A DNA stretch of 8,944 nucleotides from Nitrospinota bacterium (GTDB lineage Bacteria > Nitrospinota_A > UBA7883 > JACRLM01): assembly GCA_015231995.1 (NCBI GenBank), contig JADGAO010000135.1, forward strand, positions 1 through 8,944. The letters are read 5' to 3'. A program made the translations under genes and the position numbers. Numbering within the stretch: the first letter of the stretch is position 1; every line of letters begins with the position of its first letter. The notes below the pieces were generated by a model. It was given only the letters and a program-made list of their open reading frames with translations. It was not told where the DNA came from and made no database searches. Below, piece by piece: positions 5,435-8,944 of the stretch.

Positions 5435-7370
5435 TGTCTTTCTCTCGTTCTAAATTGGATTGCGCGGGTAACGTTATGGTGAAAACGGATCCACGGCCCG
5501 TCTGGCTTTTCGCGCTGATGGATCCGCCGTGAGCGATCAATATGCGTTTGGATATGGCCAGTCCAAGACCTGTTCCCTCATCCCTGGGTTTTGTCGTAAA
5601 GAAAGGTTTGAACAGATTTTCCATAACCTCCACGCCCATTCCGCAACCGTTATCCTCGATCTCCGCCGCGATGCGCCCATCCCCTCCCGGTCCCGTCCGC
5701 ACAATAATTTTGCCGCCCGCGTCCCTGGCGATGGACTGGGCCGCATTGAGCAGGACGTTGACGAAGACCTGCTCAAGCCGCAAAGGATCGCCCTTCACAC
5801 TCGAAAGATGCGAAAACAAATCCATCGTAAGCTCGATTCCTCTCTGGCGCATCTCATACGAAAGAAAATCCGCGACTCCGCGAATCAACTCATTCACATC
5901 CACAAGGCTTCTCGGCTCGTCCTGGCTACGTGCATATCCCTTCAAGTGTGTGATGACGTTCTTGGCCCGTCTCACCTGTCCGGCGATATCCTTAAGGTTC
6001 TCCGTTACGATCCCGTCGTTTTCAGGCCCCTTTTGAAGAAGCAGTATCGCGTTCTCCGCGTAGTTGAGTATCGCCGTAAGCGGCTGGTTGATCTCGTGGC
6101 TGATTCCGGCGGCCATTTCGCCAAGCGACGCCAGCCTCATCGCATGGGCGATCTCAAGGTCCTGTTGACGCGCTTTTTCCTCGGCGGCCCATCTGAGGGC
6201 GATCTCCTCCTTCAAGTTCTCGTTGACCCTTATTATCGTCGCGGTGCGTTTGGCGACCAACCGCTCCACCATCGCCGTGTGCGCCTGAGACCGAAGGATA
6301 TACCCGGCCAACAGGAGGCTTATCGTAACGCCGCTGAACAACAGGATCGACGGATGCCATCTGGCGTCGAACGCGGATATGTTTTCAGGAGCCGGGTGAG
6401 CCACGATGGACCATGCCCGGCCAGCCATGTTGATGTTTCGTGTCACGTTCGGGCCGTTCATGATCGAGGCTAGCTCCTGGCTTCTGCTGGCGTTTGATGG
6501 CGGGTTCTCCCTCGACTCGTACAGGAAACGCTCTTCTGCGGGGATTGAAGTGTCCTGCATGTCGTACAGATGCAGGGCGACTCCGCTCATGTCAATTCCC
6601 TTGAGGCTCTCCTCGATCATTGTGCCGAGGCTGTAAACAGCGAGCGCGTATCCGAACAGTTGTCCGGGCTCCGGTTTTTCTTTTGCGGCCGCAGACGCAA
6701 ACAGGGGGACGGCGGCGAAGATAACCTGATAATCCTTTTTCCCTTCAATGGGCGCAGAACGCGCCGAAGCGGAAATTTCCTTTCTGTGAAACGCCGCCTC
6801 CAACGTATTGCGAAGGACTGTATGCGACATGGCGTCCAATCCAATCAGGGCCTCGTTCCCCTTGACAGGCTCCACGAGATAAATGGGATATCGGAACGCC
6901 GCGCCGCCGCTGGCGGGATTTTTATTTTCCGTTTGTCCGCGAACTGTGAAGTTTATAAAACCATTCTTACGCGCCGTCTCCTCGAATACCGTCGCCTCCC
7001 CGGCGGGAACCCTGGGCAGGAACGCAAGGAACAGCAGTGAGCCATGGGGACCCCTCAACCGCTCGGAAACGGCCTGGAACTCTGAGCGCATGGATTTATA
7101 GTCGTCGAAGATTCCGGATTTTTTCTGCGCCACTATCCATTCGGATAGCGCAACGAGCGGGTTGAGCCTGGAGTTGATCCCATTCTGGAAAGCCACAGGC
7201 AGAGTTCCAACCCGCCTTTCAAACTCCAGGGTGAACCTCTGCTCCTCTACTTCTTTTACCTTGAAGTAGATTGCGTAGGAAAGCAGAGCCCCCACGCCGA
7301 AGACGAGCGCGGCGAAGATGTAGTGAGACATCCTAGCGGACGATTCATCCGGTTCGATATTGTCGGTCAT
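5424..7370 (-). CDS. CHASE-domain sensor histidine kinase, partner of the sigma-54 regulator
   Basis: This inner-membrane kinase should sense a periplasmic ligand and phosphorylate the following response regulator. The 648 residues comprise a first membrane helix (about 17-36) and a periplasmic CHASE-like domain (about 50-260; FLAFLPRVPAGEATVFEE at 114-131, YPIYLVEPVKGNEALIGLD at 161-179). A second helix (about 340-359), a linker probably forming a coiled coil (365-410) and a HisKA domain with H425 in GEMAAGISHEINQPL (417-431) follow. The ATPase domain has the N-box around N542, G1 EDNGCGM (572-578), F-box FKPFFTTK (587-594) and G2 GTGLGLAISKRI (599-610). The kinase core resembles DctB, but the sensor domain does not look like the DctB Cache type, so the ligand is unknown. 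Its ribosome site is unclear: GGAG lies about 13 nt before ATG 7370, and Met14 is an alternative start. Confidence 0.93.
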   Translation of the reverse strand: MTDNIEPDESSARMSHYIFAALVFGVGALLSYAIYFKVKEVEEQRFTLEFERRVGTLPVAFQNGINSRLNPLVALSEWIVAQKKSGIFDDYKSMRSEFQAVSERLRGPHGSLLFLAFLPRVPAGEATVFEETARKNGFINFTVRGQTENKNPASGGAAFRYPIYLVEPVKGNEALIGLDAMSHTVLRNTLEAAFHRKEISASARSAPIEGKKDYQVIFAAVPLFASAAAKEKPEPGQLFGYALAVYSLGTMIEESLKGIDMSGVALHLYDMQDTSIPAEERFLYESRENPPSNASRSQELASIMNGPNVTRNINMAGRAWSIVAHPAPENISAFDARWHPSILLFSGVTISLLLAGYILRSQAHTAMVERLVAKRTATIIRVNENLKEEIALRWAAEEKARQQDLEIAHAMRLASLGEMAAGISHEINQPLTAILNYAENAILLLQKGPENDGIVTENLKDIAGQVRRAKNVITHLKGYARSQDEPRSLVDVNELIRGVADFLSYEMRQRGIELTMDLFSHLSSVKGDPLRLEQVFVNVLLNAAQSIARDAGGKIIVRTGPGGDGRIAAEIEDNGCGMGVEVMENLFKPFFTTKPRDEGTGLGLAISKRILIAHGGSISAKSQTGRGSVFTITLPAQSNLEREKDNGR

Positions 7371-7405
7371 AATGTATGGGGCGCTCCGTTCGAACAGAAT
7401 GGCGG

Positions 7406-7429
7406 TTCCCTCGTGGGAAAATGATACCA
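7406..7429 (-). promoter_or_regulatory. Candidate extended -10 promoter with inverted repeat, for the kinase-regulator operon
   Basis: On the minus strand, TGGTATCAT (7421-7429) fits an extended -10 element (TGn plus TATCAT), about 50 nt before the kinase start codon. A good -35 hexamer is not evident. Just downstream, 7406-7419 is an inverted repeat (TTCCC and GGGAA around a 4-nt loop). It would sit near the predicted transcription start and could be an operator. This is a sequence match only. Confidence 0.3.
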
Positions 7430-7537
7430 GAAAACCCCCGGGCAGACCGGGAAGCGTGGAGCCGAAATTTCATTGTCCTCATGGGGGGCTCTTTGGATGG
7501 GGGAATCCTCTTTGCCATTCTGAAGAAGTCCGTTTTT

Positions 7538-7716
7538 TGTCACCCTGATGGATTTCATTTTTTGTCATCCTGAGGGAGCCTCCAGCGACCGAAGGATCAA
7601 AGTAGAATACAAATTCTTTTTCAATGGATTCTTCACTTTGCTACGCGGAGTTTATCCTGAACCCTGTGAAGTGTTCAGAATGACAACATTGCAAACGTGA
7701 TGGGTTATGCAAAGTC
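7538..7716 (+). repeat. MITE-like dispersed repeat, copy D
   Basis: This is the cleanest full copy. TGTCATCCTGA at 7563-7573 and TCAGAATGACA at 7675-7685 bound a 123-bp unit, with a second left-type end TGTCACCCTGA at 7538-7548. Internal blocks GCGACCGAAGGATCAAAGT and GGATTCTTCACTT recur in the copies at 1577 and 3899. The flank 7686-7716 contains TTATGCAAAG, as in the copies near 77 and (as TTATGCA) 1789. It lies between divergent genes, about 350 bp before the Sel1-protein gene. Confidence 0.82.
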
Positions 7717-7825
7717 TCAACGCCGATGGGAGCCATTTTCTTTCCTTTCGTCTCTCGTCATGTTCCTTTATCCAACATGCCATGATGGAGGATAACGCAA
7801 AGTTCCCGCGCTGAAAACTGCAGGT

Positions 7826-7897
7826 GAGGGAAAAGAGGGACTTGAGGGACTTGAGGGACTTGAAAAAGGTGAGGGATTTGAGGGATTTGAAAAATGC
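7826..7897 (+). repeat. 9-bp tandem array
   Basis: The stretch reads in strict 9-bp phase: GAGGGAAAA, three GAGGGACTT units (7835-7861), GAAAAAGGT, two GAGGGATTT units (7871-7888), then GAAAAATGC. The purine-rich strand is the + strand throughout. The two blocks of exact units differ by C versus T at one position, as if each had expanded separately. No binding protein is recognised. Confidence 0.85.
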
Positions 7898-8054
7898 AGT
7901 GGCAACCCCGCGTCTTCGTCTGCATGATAGAGGGCATACACGCAGATTTGCCCTTGCAATAAGCGGAAGCGGCGCAGGGGTTTCAAACCCGGGGGCGCTC
8001 TGATAGAATATATTGGTGAATTATTATGTTTACATGCGTATTTTCCCGGATATT

Positions 8055-8060
8055 AAGGAG
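8055..8060 (+). promoter_or_regulatory. Strong ribosome binding site of the Sel1-repeat gene
   Basis: AAGGAG lies 5 nt before ATG 8066. It is the clearest Shine-Dalgarno site in the window and fixes the start, agreeing with the signal peptide at the predicted N-terminus. Confidence 0.85.
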
Positions 8061-8065
8061 TAACA

Positions 8066-8632
8066 ATGAAACGATCTTTGGCCGCCATCGCCTTTACGCT
8101 ATCGTTTGCCGCGCCTGTCATGGCCGGTGATTTTGAGGAAGGCCTTGAAGCCTATGACAAAGGAAGCTATGTAAACGCCACAATGAGCTGGATTCCCGCG
8201 GCCGTTCACGGCAACGCCATGGCCCAGTTCAACCTTGGCGTCATGTGTCTGGAAGGCAAGGGGACAAACCCTAACCCCATACACGGATTGGCTTGGATAT
8301 CCCTGGCGGCGGATAACCTGCCCGAAGGCGATAACCGCAAGATGGCTGTGGAGCTTCGCGATAAAGTCTCCGCCAGCTTAAAGCCGGATGAAGTCAAACA
8401 GGCCAACGATCTCAAAAAACAATGGGACAAAGACCATAAGGAAGTTCAAAAGCGCGCGGCCGGCGGAAGCGGCGGCATGCAGACCCCAACGGCGGCGGCC
8501 CCGCTTCCTGGCCAGCTGACCATGCCCGAGCCAATACCGGGCAAGCCGATATCCGAACAACCTCAGATTGACTTTACCAAGATGGGCGGTAGCGGTTCGC
8601 AAAAAGAAAGCCCGAAAGCCGAGAAGAAATAG
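8066..8632 (+). CDS. Exported Sel1-repeat (TPR-like) protein
   Basis: The 188-residue product starts with a signal peptide (MKRSLAAIAFTLSFAAPVMA) with probable signal peptidase I cleavage after A20, so it is likely periplasmic or secreted. Residues about 21-46 (DFEEGLEAYDKGSYVNA, then W42) form a degenerate first helical pair. Residues 47-83 are a recognisable Sel1-like repeat: GNAMAQFNLGVMCLEGKG, then an unusual NPNPIHG, then LAWISLAADN. A charged helical stretch (about 95-130) and a Gly/Pro-rich, probably disordered tail (132-188) follow. Sel1 repeats mediate protein-protein contacts; no catalytic motif is present and the partner is unknown. It stands alone, with its own ribosome site and terminator. 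The kinase operon diverges from it 695 bp away, so co-regulation is possible but not shown. Confidence 0.85.
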   Translation: MKRSLAAIAFTLSFAAPVMAGDFEEGLEAYDKGSYVNATMSWIPAAVHGNAMAQFNLGVMCLEGKGTNPNPIHGLAWISLAADNLPEGDNRKMAVELRDKVSASLKPDEVKQANDLKKQWDKDHKEVQKRAAGGSGGMQTPTAAAPLPGQLTMPEPIPGKPISEQPQIDFTKMGGSGSQKESPKAEKK

Positions 8633-8674
8633 ACAGGCCGTAGCCGTAGCGATATCGGGGATTGCATTGACGCT

Positions 8675-8703
8675 CGGCGGGGTGTTCTTCACCCCGCCGT
8701 TTT
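8675..8703 (+). terminator. Rho-independent terminator of the Sel1-repeat gene (hairpin repeat copy 2)
   Basis: A 10-bp perfect stem (CGGCGGGGTG with CACCCCGCCG) around loop TTCTT is followed by TTTT at 8700-8703 and then CGTT. It lies 43 nt after the stop codon. The inner 24 nt, including the loop, are identical to 124-147, so the terminator is built from a dispersed repeat. Confidence 0.75.
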
Positions 8704-8727
8704 CGTTATCAAAGAGCTTTCGTTCAG

Positions 8728-8909
8728 CCCGGATTCCGAAATTAAAAGCCCAGCGCCAAACGTATATCCTTGTCTTGTAGGGGCTACCCGGTGGGTCGCC
8801 CTTCCTGATCCAGGCGACCTACCGGGTAGCCCCTATAACGGAACGTCTATCGAAACCGATGATTTCATTTTCCTGCCACAACGATTGAACCCGGATTCCG
8901 AAGTTGAAA
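8728..8909 (+). repeat. Direct repeat pair around a palindrome
   Basis: CCCGGATTCCGAAATTAAAA-like sequence at 8728-8747 recurs at 8890-8909 as CCCGGATTCCGAAGTTGAAA, identical at 18 of 20 positions. The copies lie in the same orientation 162 bp apart and bracket the palindrome at 8778-8835. They might be remnants of insertion-sequence ends, but no transposase fragment is visible. Nothing coding is seen in 8633-8944. Confidence 0.6.
8778..8835. repeat. Large GTAGGGGC-type palindrome
   Basis: Two 23-bp arms (8778-8800 and 8813-8835) are inverted repeats matching at 22 of 23 positions, the exception being a G-T pair, around a 12-nt loop CTTCCTGATCCA. The ends read TAGGGGCTACCCGG and the inverse CCGGGTAGCCCCTA. 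No T-run follows, so it is more likely a mobile palindromic repeat than a gene terminator. A related half-site lies at 190-214. Confidence 0.85.
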
Positions 8910-8944
8910 ACGCTTTGGCTCCTGATTGCTTTGTTTTTCATCGA

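Larger units (their letters stand above)
7717..8065. other. Remainder of the divergent intergenic region
   Basis: No credible gene lies here; a 72-codon minus-strand frame (7768-7986) is Ser/Pro-rich only because it reads the 9-bp array. Other visible structure is an imperfect palindrome GGGTTTCAAACCC (7978-7990), about 75 bp before the Sel1-protein gene, which might be an operator. AT-rich -10-like stretches at about 8005-8025 (TAGAATATATT, TATTAT) lack a convincing -35, so no promoter is assigned. Confidence 0.5.

Noticed and set aside
5529..6473. 314-codon + strand frame opposite the histidine kinase
   Set aside because: It lies antisense to the HisKA and ATPase domains, which carry all expected motifs; the frame is an antisense artefact of GC-rich coding DNA.
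7502..7515. GG-N10-GC sigma-54 promoter-like match on the + strand
   Set aside because: The -12 half (TTTGC) is good but the -24 half matches only GG and one further base. It is about 550 bp from the next + strand gene and points away from the kinase operon.
7768..7986. 72-codon minus-strand frame rich in Ser and Pro
   Set aside because: The composition comes from reading the 9-bp tandem array in one phase; no ribosome site or known domain is visible.
1..8944. A new defence or mobile-element gene system
   Set aside because: All seven genes fall in recognisable families, and no nuclease, transposase, integrase or toxin-antitoxin pair is visible on either strand.

Overview
The window looks like chromosomal DNA of a GC-rich Gram-negative bacterium. 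Evidence for this is a type IV prepilin peptidase, a NagZ-type glycosidase for peptidoglycan recycling, a sigma-54 activator two-component pair and a periplasmic Sel1-repeat protein. The gene set and the style of the dispersed repeats recall environmental lineages near the former Deltaproteobacteria, Nitrospinota or Nitrospirota. That placement is an inference: no rRNA or other marker gene is present.

Layout. Positions 1-223 are non-coding and hold repeat fragments. recX (224-730) and pilD (727-1494) overlap by 4 bp on the + strand. A repeat-filled gap (1495-1930) follows. nagZ (1931-2968) and a membrane-anchored protoglobin protein (2980-3876) lie 11 bp apart on the + strand. A MITE-like repeat (3881-4025) fills the junction with a convergent minus-strand operon. 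That operon encodes a CHASE-domain sensor histidine kinase (5424-7370) and, overlapping it by 11 bp, a DctD/NtrC-type sigma-54 response regulator (4064-5434). A 695-bp divergent intergenic region carries another repeat copy and a 9-bp tandem array. A small exported Sel1-repeat protein (8066-8632) with a strong ribosome binding site and a terminator follows. The last 300 bp are palindromic and direct repeats.

How the genes work together. The window is four short cassettes, not one pathway: recombination control plus prepilin processing, cell-wall recycling plus a heme sensor or membrane protein, a stimulus-response pair, and a lone exported protein. All four gaps before or between cassettes hold the same dispersed repeat family, whose ends are related to TGTCATyCTGA and its inverse. 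I see no defence island, phage, transposase, CRISPR array, tRNA or rRNA. The least ordinary gene is the protoglobin fused to a four-helix PsiE-like membrane domain and placed in an operon with nagZ. The most unusual non-coding signals are the nested repeat ends, an apparent orientation switch of the repeat relative to its flank, and one hairpin repeated identically at both ends of the window.
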